From assembly GCA_958510825.1 (NCBI GenBank), contig OY294054.1, positions 10,494,019 through 10,558,018 on the forward strand: a DNA stretch of 64,000 nucleotides. Direction: 5' to 3'. A program made the translations under genes and the position numbers. The DNA is from Brachypterus glaber (taxonomy: Eukaryota > Arthropoda > Insecta > Coleoptera > Kateretidae). The notes beneath the pieces are model-generated. The model had not been told where the DNA came from, searched no databases, and saw only the letters and a list, made by a program, of their open reading frames with translations. Below, piece by piece: positions 44,110 to 56,416 of the stretch (its first letter is position 1; every line of letters begins with the position of its first letter).

Positions 44110-45900
44110 TATATTGACTATATTATCTTAGGTATTTTATCACTTGTATTCAATAAAAATAAGTGAGTTAAACAATTTACACAAAAAAAATTAAAAAAAT
44201 TGGTATTATAAATTTTTTTTCTGTGCAGACTTGAAATTTTCCATTAGTGTAGAAACACCCTTATACATTATATAAAACAAAAAATTTTTTGGCCAAATTT
44301 TCTAATATTGCAACCCTAACGCAAATACTCGTGTCGCATTAATTAGTGGAAATAGTAATTATTATACAATTGGAATTGCTTTATTGCTAATTGATTATTA
44401 AAATTTTCTTAGCTTTCCTTGCGAAATCTTAATTAAAACCTGAAACAAGCCAAACTTCCAAAAAACCCGACTCCGAAAAAATTCACGTGCTCCACACGTA
44501 TATCTGATAAAGAAAATAGAAAAAGACGAAATGTCGGTAAATAAAAAGCCATTTTTAAATTTAATATAAACCGTATGGTACCGAATTTATATTAAAAATC
44601 TATAGATTTTTCTGATTTTCCTTAAAAATTCCTGGTGATAACGGTCAAACTATTTTATGTTTTATACAAAAAAGCCGAAACGTGGTCAAATGAAATTCAA
44701 TTTTTAAATTTAATATGGACCTTATGATACCGAATATATAATAAAAATCTATAGATTTCTTTGATTTCCCGTTAACTATGCAGCTTGCAGAAGAAATTTA
44801 ATGTCAAGATTTTAACAGTGCATAGTTGAAAATGGTGGTCATTTTATGTCGTATGGATGTAGTGAATGTTAGAATTTGGCCAATAACACAATCAAGATAC
44901 CTTTATTTTTGAAATATATTTTTTCAATATCGTCATCTAAAGGCTCTAACGGTCTAACTCCAAAACGTCATATTTTTCAGGAGACGTAAAAAACGATTTA
45001 AAACTTAATTATAGCAATTTAGAACTTTAAAACTAGCTTGTTCACAGGTAAAAATGTTTGAAATGTGTTAATGTATTTAAAACTTTTCATTGTTATCAAT
45101 TTTATATAAATTATTTAAAAATTAAATTTTAACCACAGAATCTAAATTCACTAATGGTCTAACTCCAAGGGAAGATAAAGGAGAATATCTATCGTATTAT
45201 ATCGCGTAATATTATTACAAAAAATTTATATTTTTATATTTACTATATAATATTACTACTAGGTAGGCATAGTATATATATATATATACATTATTAATGG
45301 CAATAATTATAATTATCATCAAACAGTAAATTAACAAATATTTGAAACGGGATCCCCTGTTGTCGAGAAATAGTTTGACATTAGTGACAGTTCTCATTTA
45401 ATTGTTTTCTCACAATCATATGATGGAGTTAGACACTTAGCGACTTAAAATATTTACATTTTTGCATTTTTTGAGGTTGATATTGGTTTAATGCAACTTT
45501 TTTTTGTTGGTAATCAGATAATGAAGCAAATTTGATAAAAATCTCATTTTTAAAAAATTTGAAGTTGGACAACTAGAGCCTTTAGTGGACGATATACTTT
45601 TTTTAATTTTTTGAAAATATTTTAATGGATATCTCCGGAACGGCTTATCCGATTCTAAAAATTAAAAATGAATTGTAATCCAAATAAAAATAAATTTTAA
45701 ATAATGCATCACGTGACCCATATTGCCATTGAGATTTTAAAGTTGGGATTTCTGGGGGTAAGCGGGTGAGTTTTAGAACCTTACTGATTACATAAATAGA
45801 AAGTTTACCAAAAACATCTAATAGACTTTCTTTTTAGATTTTTGATATCTCTTACAGTGTTCAAGATAACGACTGTAGGAAAGTTAATGGGTCACCTTGT
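44110..45900. other. A+T-rich DNA with a 150-bp-spaced duplication
   Basis: 44551-44624 and 44701-44770 share TTTTTAAATTTAATAT and AAAATCTATAGATTT. The part at 44290-44370 resembles 47955-48045 and 52000-52050. A (TA)n run lies at 45272-45289. No gene. Confidence 0.5.
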
Positions 45901-47404
45901 ATACCGGGTGTCCCACCAGGTTCTTGACAAGCTATATCTCCGTTATTTGAAAAGATAGATTTTTTTGCAAAAAACAGCGTTAAATGGGAGCTATTGAAGT
46001 TTTTATTCACGTATCCAAAACTACCCCTTGCTTACCCACCCCCTTGGAACCACCCCCAGCTTTTGTTTTTCAAATAGCACCCCCCCATTTTTATCAAAGA
46101 ATATGAAAGTAAATTTTATTCTTAATTCAACCATGTATTATAAGTAGTACCTTATTTCTTAAAGGGGCTCCAAATAACAACTATTATTTATTAATAATAC
46201 TGACCCACCAGGTTTTAAAACGGGCTATATCTCCGTTGTTTAAAGAGATAAAAAAAAATCGGAAAAAACAAAATTAAATACGAGTCAAAGTAGAATTTAC
46301 TGACTTATGCAAAACTACCCCTTATTTACCCACCCTCTTGGAACCACCCCCAACTTTTGTTTTTTAAATAGTACCCCCCCATTTTTACTGAAGAAGAAAG
46401 CACATTTTATTCTAAATTCAACCATGTATTATAAGTAATATCTTATTTTTTAAGGAGCTCCAAATTACAACCCCATCAGATCACAAGCAATATTTTTCAT
46501 CAAAAAAAATCCAAAAACTCACCTTAGATTATATCTACACTCAGAGAAAAATCGTTGTAAAATCAAACAAAAGTAATATGTTTTAAAAGAAAACCAATAT
46601 GTTTTTGCTCCGACAGTGTTTTTTGTTAATTCAAAAATATACTTTTTAATTTTATAAGCCATTGTAAAAATAAAAATATTCCTTGTAATTTAAAAAATGT
46701 TCCTTTTAAATCATTTGTAAACTTGTAAATGATTTGAACATAAAACTGGTTATTTTAAAAAGAATTCTTTTAAGATATAGATATTTTTCAACAATATAAA
46801 GGAAAATATTATAATTTTATTAAGAAAACATTAAAATAAAAATGTAAGGGACAATACTTTTACTTTAAAGTGAAAAACATTTTGGTGTAAACATTATTTT
46901 TTTAAATTAATATTATTCATAACTAAAACGTAAAGTTTTTACTTTTCATATTTTAAAAGGCAATTTTTTTAAATTGAAATCATTTCTTATTGATTTTACA
47001 AGTTGAGATTTTTCTGAGTGTAAAAGATAACTGATAAATGTATCCATAAACCACCCTTAATAACCCACTCTCCTGGAACCGCCTGCAACTTTGTTCTGAA
47101 TACCACCCTATTATTAATAAATAATAATTGTTATTTGGAGCCCCTTAAATGATATGATACCACTTATAATACATGGTTGAATTCAGAATGAAATGTACTT
47201 TCATATTCTTTGATAAAAATTGGAAGGTGCTATTTGAAAAACAAAAGTTGGGGGTGGTTTCAAGAGGGTGGGTAAGCAAGGGGTGGTTTTGGATATATGA
47301 ATAAAACTTCAATGACTCCCATTTAACGCTGTTTTTTGCAAACCATTCTATCTTTTCAAATAACGGAGATATAGCTTGTCAAGAACCTGGTGGGACACCC
47401 GATA
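45901..47404. mobile_element. 1.5-kb TIR element with CGGGTGTCCCACCAGG ends
   Basis: Left GGGTGTCCCACCAGGTTCTT and its inverse at the right border start arms of about 250 bp, with AGCTATATCTCCGTTATTTG and CCCACCC..GGAACCACCCCCA. The left arm is followed by a second, diverged direct copy (46195-46470). A smaller element is nested at 46538-47019. No transposase is visible. Confidence 0.85.
46538..47019. mobile_element. Nested TA-target element with CACTCAGA ends
   Basis: CACTCAGAGAAAAATCGTTG at the left and, inverted from the right, CACTCAGAAAAATCTCAACT, each next to TA, then TGTAAAATCAA in both arms. It interrupts the larger TIR element. Confidence 0.83.
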
Positions 47405-47586
47405 TAATGTCGAAACATGAAACTTTATATAGCCTTCAATTGTACTATTTGAGTTTGTATCCCATTTATTTCGCCACACCAGCGTTTTGATCAAACTAAA
47501 ATAAAAAATTAAGAAAACATGTTCTAAAGGACTAAAAAATATAAATTATAAGTCTAAATTTTTTTAAGAATTTAAATGGCGCGGTT

Positions 47587-47812
47587 TTTTGTTTTACTAT
47601 CATGGAAGAATCTATACTGGAAATTCAATAAAACCTGCAGTGACTCAGTTGCGAATGTGTGGAAAAAGGCGAAGATCATACCAGTTCGGGTGCGACGCGT
47701 AATTTCGTCGAAGCTTCGCAAAGGCGGACCCCTTATACAAAAGCAGCAGAGGTATGAGTCACTGCAGGTTTTATTGAATTTCCAGTATGGTAAGCTAGTA
47801 AAACAACAAGAA
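47587..47812. mobile_element. MITE with about 55-bp inverted arms
   Basis: TACTGGAAATTCAATAAAAC and CTGCAGTGACTCA are perfect in both arms, with a looser outer part (TGTTTTACTA). The GC-richer core has TTCGGGTGCGACGCG. The 91-codon frame across it is palindromic and not called as a gene. Confidence 0.85.
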
Positions 47813-48134
47813 ATAACAATGCTATTAACAAAATTAATTATAGTTTTTTAAATGGGGCTTAGAAAATTAGGCCTATTACAGTTTTTTTTTTACATATATT
47901 TCGTTTGTTTGTTAAAGAATAGAAAATGTAATTTTTGCTAAAGATCCACTGCAATTTTCCAAAAAGTGGCAACTCTAATTTTATGGCTCGTTTTGTCATT
48001 AATTATTAATTAATAATTAATGAAAATATTATTTTTGATTCTCTTCACATTTCACAATGATTACACTGGCCTGCATTTGAAAATGTTTTGAAAGCTTTTT
48101 GAAGGCTTTTTGCATTTCGTTAAGTAACTTTATA

Positions 48135-48406
48135 CACTGTAAAAAGTAAACTGAATATTCAGTTACAAATGGATAGGAAATCGGAAGTTAACTAAATATT
48201 CAGTAACAAATGGATAGGAGGTTATGATCCATTACAAATGTACTTTAATTTTTGTTAAAAACACTATAGGTCACGTACTTTAATATTTAAGGACGGACAT
48301 GAAATGTTGCGTGTTCTTAACAAAAATTTAAGCACAATTGTATAGCATAATAACTTACGATTTCCTATCCATTTGTAACCGAATATTCAGTTTACTTTTT
48401 ACAGTG
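48135..48406. mobile_element. 272-bp TA-target MITE, copy 2
   Basis: CACTGTAAAAAGTAAACTGA and its inverse CTTTTTACAGTG flank the element next to TA. It is the same family as 43857-44109, and here the inner ATTCAGTTACAAATGG block is partly duplicated. Confidence 0.9.
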
Positions 48407-48631
48407 TATGAATGCATAGTGACAATTCTCAAACTGCCTTTAGTTTCCTTTTATCACGTAATGTTTTCGAACTACCGCTTTATGGACCAAAAAATATTTA
48501 AACCCTTTGGTATTCTATACATGATATCCTATATAAAGGATGTGTCATAAATGTCCCAAGTAGGAGCTTTATTATAAAATTAAGTATGAAGTTAAGCTAA
48601 ATTAACCTCAAAAGCGAGCTTAGAATATACG

Positions 48632-49235
48632 TACTTACTTAAAACATTTTTAAGAACAAGCTTTTATTTAAGTGCACTAAAAAGAATAAAATAAACTTTA
48701 AAATTAAACCCATCATTTTGTTAAATTATACAATTTTATTATTATTATATAACAGCTTGTCGCAAGATTCTTCTGTATAAATTTCTTTTATAAAAAACGA
48801 CTAGCTTTTATATCATATAAAATTGTATTTTGTTTATTTGTTTGTTTATTTGTTTGATATTATTACAGATCCATGGAGAGCCCCAAATAGGCTTTAGCTT
48901 GTGCTAGGGGTTCTCCAGTAATTTGGAACATAAATAAAAAAAATCTGGAAAATTAATAATCTTCATTTTTTATTGTACTCGCTTTCGTCCAGGCTCGTAT
49001 TCAGTATATGTATATTATGCATATTATGCACTCTTCTCTATCAAATTTTAACGTCTTTCTTGCAGCTTCTGGATGAATTATAACTACTTTTTTAATTTTA
49101 CAAAAATTTTGATGATTCGGTGTGACATTAACAAGTAGAACTTGTAATGTAACAAAATGATGGGTTTGATTTACTTGAAAGTTTTTCTTATTTTTAGTGC
49201 ACTAAAATAAAAGCTTGTTCTTAAAAATGTTTATT
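48632..49235. mobile_element. TIR element with about 100-bp arms, holding a LINE tail
   Basis: CATTTTTAAGAACAAGCTTT, TTAGTGCACTAAAA and AAACCCATCATTTTGTTA are present in both arms, inverted (48632-48733 and 49127-49235). The interior includes the minus-strand LINE tail at 48835-48930. Confidence 0.75.
48835..48930 (-). mobile_element. LINE 3' end fragment
   Basis: On the minus strand CTGGAGAACCCCTAGCACAA, GCCTATTTGGGGCTCTCC and an (AAACAAAT)-type tail form a typical Jockey/CR1 3' end. No coding part. Confidence 0.6.
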
Positions 49236-49514
49236 TTATATTAATTTATGTATGCTGAAAACGAATTTTACAGTGAAAAAACTCGCTCTCCCCATAATTT
49301 TTTTAAAAAACTGCAACAAAGAATACCGGACCAGCTATAATTATAGCTATTTTATAATATTATAATATGACTAAAACCATTTTTACATACGAACAGCGCG
49401 AGTTACTTTGGGAGTCAGCGAACTTTATCATTGTCAAATTAATTTTTATCGCCCAAAATACGTAAGAAAAAATAGTCTGGTTAATAGTAATTTAACTTTT
49501 TTTTGTGGGTCGGT

Positions 49515-49625
49515 GTAATTAATGAAAATATTGTTATTGTCAGCTGTTTCCGTAAAACGTTTTACAATTCTCCGCATGAATTAAATTTCAAATTTAAATT
49601 GCAAGTTGTTTCTATCTGTCTTCAC
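49515..49625 (+). repeat. Dispersed repeat, partner of 52010-52140
   Basis: Shared blocks are GTTATTGTCAGCTGTTTCC, GCATGAATTAAATTT and TTGTTTCTAT(C/T)TGTCT. Shorter relatives lie near 44330 and 48000. Confidence 0.8.
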
Positions 49626-49840
49626 TTTTGATGAGCTGAATTGCATACACTCAGAAAAAAATCTGCTAGAAAAATATTGGCGTTATTCTCTTCGGAGTGT
49701 TGTTGCTCCGAAGGTGTTGCGCCTCAGCCTGCTTAGAGCCTCACATGATGGTATGAAGTTTCCTCCTTTCTTTTGCATCTGGACCATAGCGGATCATTTT
49801 TGATCCCCATTGTTAGGGTCTTACCATACTAAGTAAGGTA

Positions 49841-50622
49841 CACTCAGAAAATTTCGTGGGATTTTTAATACTGAATGCTATTTGTTAATACATATTTTTA
49901 TTTATATCGCCACCATTGGTATTTAATACTTTACTTGTGATATTAAATACTACAATGTGTGTATTGTATACAAAATGTTGTCATACTAACATAGAGACCG
50001 TGCTGGTACATTTGAGTCCCCACGCAACATGTGTTTATTAATACTATCATGTTATAGTAAAAATTACTATAACATTTGGTAAAGCATATCACACTTATAG
50101 TATGGTATACTTTTAGCTGTTGTTAAGTTGTATTACTGATCTAGTTTAAAGTATGTTACAGTATTCAGAAAAATTAACAATCGGTAAATAATACCAAAAT
50201 ATTGATTAGTAATAATATAAAGATTTCAACCACACACAATTACACACTGACAAAGTAATCGATCCTTTTTTTACTTTTCTCTGTATTATTACTTATCAAA
50301 ATTTTGGTATTATTTACCGATTGTTATTTTACTAAAAACTGTAACATACTTTAAACTAGATCAATAACACAACAACTACAACTTAAAGTATACCAAACTA
50401 TAACTATAATTTACCAAATGTTACAGTATTAATAAACATCTATTGCATGTGGATCCAAATGTACCAGCACGGTCTCTATGTTAGTATGACAACATTTTGT
50501 AACAATACACACATTACAGTATTTGATGTCACAAGTAAAGTATTAAATGCCAATGATGGCGATATAAATAAAAGATACGTATTAACAAATAAGATTCAGT
50601 ATTAAAAATACAGCGAAATTTT
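49841..50622. mobile_element. 782-bp TIR element with arms of about 350 bp
   Basis: The left end CACTCAGAAAATTTCG follows a TA. Both arms share AGAGACCGTGCTGGTACATT, TGTTGTCATACTAACAT and TTGTTAATAC, inverted, at roughly 90 percent identity. The right end stops at CGAAATTTT without the CTGAGTG part, so it is slightly cut. Relatives lie at 29403-29525 and 10677-11710. Confidence 0.85.
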
Positions 50623-50772
50623 AAGGATTCAAGTTAGGTTTTCTTCGTAGATGATCTTACCTAAGAGTTAGTGTTGAAAGGACGATCGCTACCATACCTA
50701 ACTTTATAAAATCCAAACATTTCTGATTTTACATGATACAAAAAAGATTAATGAATTTTGCATGTAAAAAAC

Positions 50773-51930
50773 AAGTTTAGTTTAGTTCAGTTCAGTTCAG
50801 TGCGGGGTTCACCTGGTCCCTAGGGACATTTGTGTTAACCGCACAGATCTCCTCATATCATCCCTGTTTCTTTTATAAAGTCCAGGTACGGTTTCAGGGT
50901 AGTGTTCATGATCTCGTTTGGTTCCAGCGAGTCGTTCCCAAAGTACCTCCATCTTGGGCCTATTAGATGGACATTCACATATGAGGTGGTAGGGTTCCTC
51001 GTCTCCTTCCCCACATCTCCTGCACACGGGGCTCGTAGTCTGTCCCATTTGGTGTCGGTGCTTGTTCAGTAAGCAGTGCCCAGTTATTATACCCGTTATT
51101 GCTCTCAGTTGACTCCTGGACATGCCTAGAAGTAAGCTGGTTCTTTGCTTGGTTGGTCCCCCTAGAAAACTTCTTCTACTAATTTTCACATTTTTAGATT
51201 AAAGTGGGCAGCGTAGTCATAATTGTTCAATATAAATCAGGTGTACGAAGTTGAACTGCCGATGGTCGCGACAACAAGCTCCAGGGGAAAGGGAAGTGAT
51301 AAACGGCCTAGTTGTGTGAGAATTCGATTAAGTTAGAATTTCAAAAAGAACCTTAAAAGTATAGTTTGACGCACGGATCTGTGGCTACGGGAAATATATT
51401 TGGAATGTGTGTGCAATTGGGATGCCCGTTGTAAGCACGCACGCCTTATAACGCTCTTGACGGAAAGAAGAGAGCGCGAATGATTCCTCCCCCTTACGTC
51501 GCAGACTTTCTTTCATGCGGAGAACTATAGTAAGGTGGCTTACTAGAAACTTAGTTCTCAGTTGTATGGAATGAAGAATGAGGTGCTTATTTAACCCACA
51601 GTGACCCCTATAATTGGACTCAAAGTTTCGCGGCTCTGTCCTAATTGCCAGACAGCCTTAGCTTTGTTAGGGCTTTCCAAGAAGTCATTAGTCTGCCTGC
51701 GCCCGCTTACAGTCATCCTCTAGTGTTGCTCTAGTTTTTTTCTCTGTCCAGGTATTTAGGGCTTATGTTACCTATTTCTTTGTTATGCCTATAATTCACT
51801 CAGGTGGTTTGGTGCCAAGTCTGGCGAGTTTACCCGCCTCCCTATTGCCTGGTACCCCAGAATGATCAGGAACCCACATAAGGTGAACTCTCTTTAGTCT
51901 GTCTAGCTCATGGTGCTATCATGAAGCATA
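50773..51930 (-). pseudogene. Dead LINE (I/R1-like) on the minus strand, interrupted
   Basis: From 51930 downward: ELDRLKRVHLMWVPDHSGVPG with GNREAGKLARLGT (RNase H end, where G replaces the catalytic D of the usual GNExAD), then a degraded linker, then an insertion (51360-51529), then 51189-50809 encoding LLLGMSRSQLRAITGIITGH, CLLNKHRHQMG, CRRCGEGDEEPYHLICECP and a stop. The C-x-x-C...H...C block is the C-terminal zinc region of such LINEs. It ends in a (TGAAC)/(TAAAC) tail near 50773-50800. The reverse transcriptase is missing. Confidence 0.87.
51360..51529 (+). repeat. Dispersed 150-170-bp repeat of unknown class, copy B
   Basis: It is inserted in the minus-strand LINE. It starts TATAGTTTGACGCACGGATC and ends GAGAACTATA. 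It carries an inner stem CGCTCTTGACGGAAAGAAGAGAGCG-like (arms CGCTCTT/AGAGCG). Confidence 0.8.
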
Positions 51931-52899
51931 ATTTAAAGCGTTTATTGTCAAATAAAGGAAAATATTTCTGACTGAGATTTTTTAAAAGTGGCAGCCCTAG
52001 TAAAACTTCTCTTGTCGTTATTAATTAGTGAAAATAGTGTTATTGTCAGCTGTTTCCCACATTTCTCTTTCACAAATCCCTGCATGAATTAAATTTTACA
52101 TTTTGTTGGCAACTTGTTTCTATTTGTCTAGATTTTCTTGTAAAATTTATGCTTTGTTGCAAATTGATAAATGATACAATCCGTTTTGACGTATTTGAAC
52201 AAGTTAAAATACCGTATATTAATAGTTTCTTAAATTCCTAGTTGTTTTATATCTAATATCATGGAGAAACTTCATAATTTATGAATCGTAATATATTTTT
52301 TTTTGTTTTTCATTTCAAAATAGATACAGGGTGCTAAATTTATTATTAATGCTTCTTTAAAGAGAAAATTTTGTGATATAGGTAAAATTTTCTTAACTGG
52401 GCCACTAAATATTTCGAATGTCAATTTTTTGTACTAGTTCCACGACATGTCGTTCTAACAGTGACGACTATAAAAACGGTCCCACCGCTCTAAATTTTTT
52501 CAGTGATACCAAAATTTTCGAATGAACAACACTCTTAAATATTTTAATAATAATAATATTTATGGGAAATCCAACAGGCTAACGACCGAGGTCTTTCTGC
52601 CTAGTTAACTGTTTTATTTAAAAAAAAAATCAAATTTTTTATTTTTTTAAACTGCTTTTTTGCGTTTTTATTATTTTAATTTTTCGTTTTTTATTTTTTT
52701 TTGTAAAAAAATACTATAGAAAATTATTGTGTCTAGTTTGATTTGTTGGAAATTGATAAATGATACAATCCGTTTTGACGTGTATGAACAAGTTAAAATA
52801 TCATATATTAATAGTTTTCTAAATGCCTAGTTCTTTTATTGCAATGTCTTACTTACAGCGAAGTTTAAAATATTGTGTCTATAAGAAACTTTTATTTGG
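51931..52899. other. A+T-rich DNA with dispersed and direct repeats
   Basis: 52010-52140 is the partner of 49515-49625. A block of about 95 bp (AAATTGATAAATGATACAAT, CCGTTTTGACGT) occurs at 52165-52243 and again at 52745-52830, so a segment of about 570 bp may have been duplicated or inserted. No gene. Confidence 0.5.
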
Positions 52900-53635
52900 G
52901 GTGGGTTATACGGCGGTAAAAAAAATATTTTTTGGATTCCTGAGACGTTGCTTCTTAAATTAAGTAGAGCATAATTACAACTATTTAATTTTCCAGCTAC
53001 ATAACTAGTATGCATGTCCCATGAAATATTTTCATCTAAAAACAGTCCTAGTAGCTTAAATTCCGACTCCTCCGGAATAGATTTTTTTGAACAGTTAAGT
53101 AATAAACTTCTATCATTTTGAATTTTGACCGCAGACTTCTGTGGGTTAAGTATTAATGTGTTTTCTTACTCCATTGATGCATCAGGCTGGCAAGAAACCT
53201 AAGAAATTCTAGAAAGCTATTCAGATCGGACTTGACCAACATGGATGAGTCGTCTGCGTATTGGAGGAGTTTAAAAAAATTTCTAAATTTTTCCGGTAGT
53301 CTGTCTAGAATAAATTTTAGAAGTTCGTTGCTGAAAATTAATAATAAAAGGGGCGATAAAATTCCTCCCTAGGGGGTACCCCTGTTTACTTTTATCTCCC
53401 TAGAGAAAAACTTGGCTTTTACCTGTTGTCCAGTGTCGGCGGTTATTTCCACAAACTGCCTCCGGTTGATCAAATACGATCTGAACTACTCTAGGGCTTT
53501 TCCATTAATACCATATGATTCAAGTTTTACGAGCAATAATTCGACATCTATGAAATCGAACGCTCTCGTCATATCGAAGAATAGCCCGGCGACAATATAT
53601 CTACCATAATCAACATTCTCCATTACAAAGTCTCA
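52900..53635 (-). pseudogene. Reverse transcriptase fragment of a CR1/Jockey-like LINE
   Basis: Read from 53635 downward in one frame: YGRYIVAGLFFDMTRAFDFI (first catalytic Asp block), LESYGINGKALE-stop-FRSYL, NRGTP-stop-GGILSPLL (stop TAG where Gln of the PQG motif is usual, at 53369-53371), and LLQYADDSSML with the catalytic YADD at 53249-53260. After a frameshift come KSAVKIQNDRS, EFKLLGLFLDENISWDMH and KLNSCNYALLNLRS. The catalytic Asp residues are still present, but two stops and the frameshift disable the gene. No ends were found. Confidence 0.92.
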
Positions 53636-54815
53636 ATCTTCAAAAAGTGCATGATTTGTCGTTTCTTCTGAACTTTGCTTTTCTGCCCTCTCATTTAATT
53701 TATATCAAAAAGTAATGTTTCTTCTTATCTCTAAAATTTATTTATTTTTTCTATGCTATTCTCTTTATTTTAGTCCAATTAGCTAACTTGGCTCTGTTAA
53801 ATATTATTTAATTTTTATTTTTGTTTATTTTCTTTATTTTTTTACTTAATATTAAATCTTTATATTATTAGTTTAATTTGTTCTTAATTTAAGATATTTA
53901 TATAAAAATGTACGTTTTTTAAACCTTTTTTGATTTAGGCGGATACCATGTATTACGTAATTGTATGATTTAAATTTTATTTAGTTAATAAAAAATTAAA
54001 ATTGAATATATTAAAAAAAGCGATCTAAAAAAATTTTTGGAAATTTTCTCCTTAACAAAATTAGTTTATATGAATTTTTATCGTACGATGCATATTTAGC
54101 GAGATAACCGCACTCACCCCTAAAATTCAAGATAGCGGACCCTCCGTACGCAAACCACCCGCTGAAAAACTAACAGAAGTGTTCTGTTACCATCCACTAC
54201 TACCCTTTAAAATATCAGTCCGTGTACATTTATTGGAAAACATAGGAATTCTTCGTTATGTGACTGGGCTATAAATGTAAAATACAATTGTATGTGTCTC
54301 TTTTTTAATTACATTTACTTATAATAGACTATGTAAGAAAAAAAAAGACGAACGGAAGGTTAATATAGCTAATCTCAGTATGCGCCTCAATTATCTCGCT
54401 GTAAACAAATATTTTTGACGTCAGTAGTTATGAATACCCAATTTCAGATTTAATTTTACTACAGCCTCTTGCGTAACAATGTAATTCAGTTGTAACAATA
54501 TTTGACACTTGGGATTTATATATTTCCTTTTGAGTAATAATTTGTTCTGCATAAAATATATTGATAACATGAAAATATAAGACTGATATGCTCCCACGTA
54601 AATTATACATACCTATGTACATAATACGTACTGCGTATCTATACTGGTATTATGAAAAGTTTATTATTTTGTAGTTTATTTTATTTTTTCTTTAATTTAA
54701 TTTTGTACCTAGTATTAAAAATTCCACACTGAATATCCAATACCTATTCCTTAAAATATATTATTTTTCTTTTTTAGCACATATAGGTATTACTGAGTGT
54801 AATATAGTATATTAA
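53636..54815. other. A+T-rich DNA with one dispersed repeat
   Basis: 54080-54240 is the inverted partner of 31625-31745. The rest shows no gene. Confidence 0.5.
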
Positions 54816-54817
54816 AG

Positions 54818-54923
54818 TACTAGTTTCATAACATACGTTTTAGAACCAAAAAACGCAAGCGCAAGCGGCTCGTTTTCTAAAATTGTACTCGTGCTCTAAA
54901 AACGTGTTATGAAACGAGTGCTT
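54818..54923. repeat. About 105-bp hairpin, MITE-like
   Basis: ACTAGTTTCATAACATACGT and, inverted from the right, ACTCGTTTCATAACACGTTT enclose a core with AAGCGCAAGCGGCTCG. Confidence 0.75.
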
Positions 54924-55367
54924 TATACAATTTTTTCTATTTTGCTCTAAAATTTAAAAAAACTTACATTTAAATTGATGACTGATTTAAGGATTTTTGT
55001 TTTGGATTGGCATGACAGTTTACACCATGTTTAAAATTCTAAGAACAAATGATATTTTGATATATTTTATAGTCATCTCTTTTCTTATTTACTGCAATTA
55101 ACCAAGCCACAATTTTAGTATGGTAAAAATAACCTAAACACAAAATTTTGTAGAAAATTCAACTTTAAAGCGACATTGACATTTGCACGGAAAACGTCAA
55201 GCGATAGGCCAGGTCTGTTGCCAACACAAAAGAACAAAAAGTACAGACCTCTTATGGGTCTATAAGAACACGCAAAATGCGTGTGATTATAAGCTTATGA
55301 GTCGCAAAATAGAAAAAATCATATTAGCACCTACGTGCGTCTATTTAACATTATTTTCTTTCAAATA
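54924..55367. other. A+T-rich DNA, no gene seen
   Basis: The 61-codon frame at 55183 has no recognisable motif. Confidence 0.35.
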
Positions 55368-55742
55368 AAGTTACGGAGTATTATTTTAAATATATTTTTT
55401 TCTTGGGAACTAAATATGTATTTTAAGTTTTTTTCATAAGAACAGAATAAGATTTACCTAAAAAAGCTTATAGGTATATTAGATAACATACCTGTCTTTA
55501 TTTAGTGTAAGGAAAGTAGAAAGCGATTTTTCTCTTTTTCGATTTTCGAACGTTTTTAGTAAAGTTACAGAGTAGTATTTTAAATATTTATTTTTCTTGG
55601 AAACTAAATATGTATTTTAAGATTTTTGCATAAGAACAGAATAAGATTTACCTAGAAAGCTTAGAGTTATATTAGATAAGATACCTCTCTTTATTTAATG
55701 TAAGGAAAGTAGAAAACGATTTTTTTTTCTTTTTCGATTTGC
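55368..55742 (+). repeat. Tandem duplication, two units of about 190 bp
   Basis: Units at 55368-55561 and 55562-55742 share CTAAATATGTATTTTAAG, AAGAACAGAATAAGATTTAC and GTAAGGAAAGTAGAAA. Confidence 0.92.
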
Positions 55743-56416
55743 TCAAAACATGGTTTTTGTGCACATAAACTTTGTTACTTTAACGTGATAAATAAAAACA
55801 ATTCCAGCTAAAACTTTATTTTTTTTAAATGGCCGACTTAGTAACGCTTCTTGATTTAAATATACTTAGTTTTGTATGATATGAAGCGTATGGTGCAAGG
55901 ATGGCCTGAATGACCTTTTTTGATATAAATATCAAATTTGCGTTTTTTATACAGTCAAATAAAAAAAAACTGGATCAAAAGGGGTAAAAACTATTACTTT
56001 TATAATCCAAACGTCATTGAACATTTGTTTTTTAAGTGTTTGTAAAACTTTATTTTAATTTCCCCCCTAAGAAAATGACTGCATTTTTATTTCTGGTCCG
56101 CGAAACAAATCTGTATGTCGATCGGTCTGTCGGTTGGTCTGTTCGGCATCATTTGTAACCACGATAACTCGAATCGAGACCGTTTTGAGCTAGAGACCAT
56201 GAGTTCCTTATCCTAGCTCGGATTGTTTTTCGTAAAACTCGGTGTGTGTTAAGGGGAGTTTTTTTTGGAAAACAATATACACTGACAAAAAGATCTGGTT
56301 GGTGTTGCCAGGAATAACTATATATTTCTAGTTGCTGCAAGTAGAAATCTGTTAAGGGTAACAAGACCAATTTTTGTGTTTACCAGATCCTTATAATTTA
56401 AGTTTTGTTTCTGGTA
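55743..56416. other. A+T-rich DNA, no gene seen
   Basis: 56105-56260 (TCGGTCTGTCGGTTGGTCTG, ATAACTCGAATCGAGACCGT) resembles 40780-40910. No gene. Confidence 0.4.

Noticed and set aside
47576..47851. 91-aa ORF with basic residues
   Set aside because: It spans a MITE with perfect inverted arms, so the frame is a by-product.
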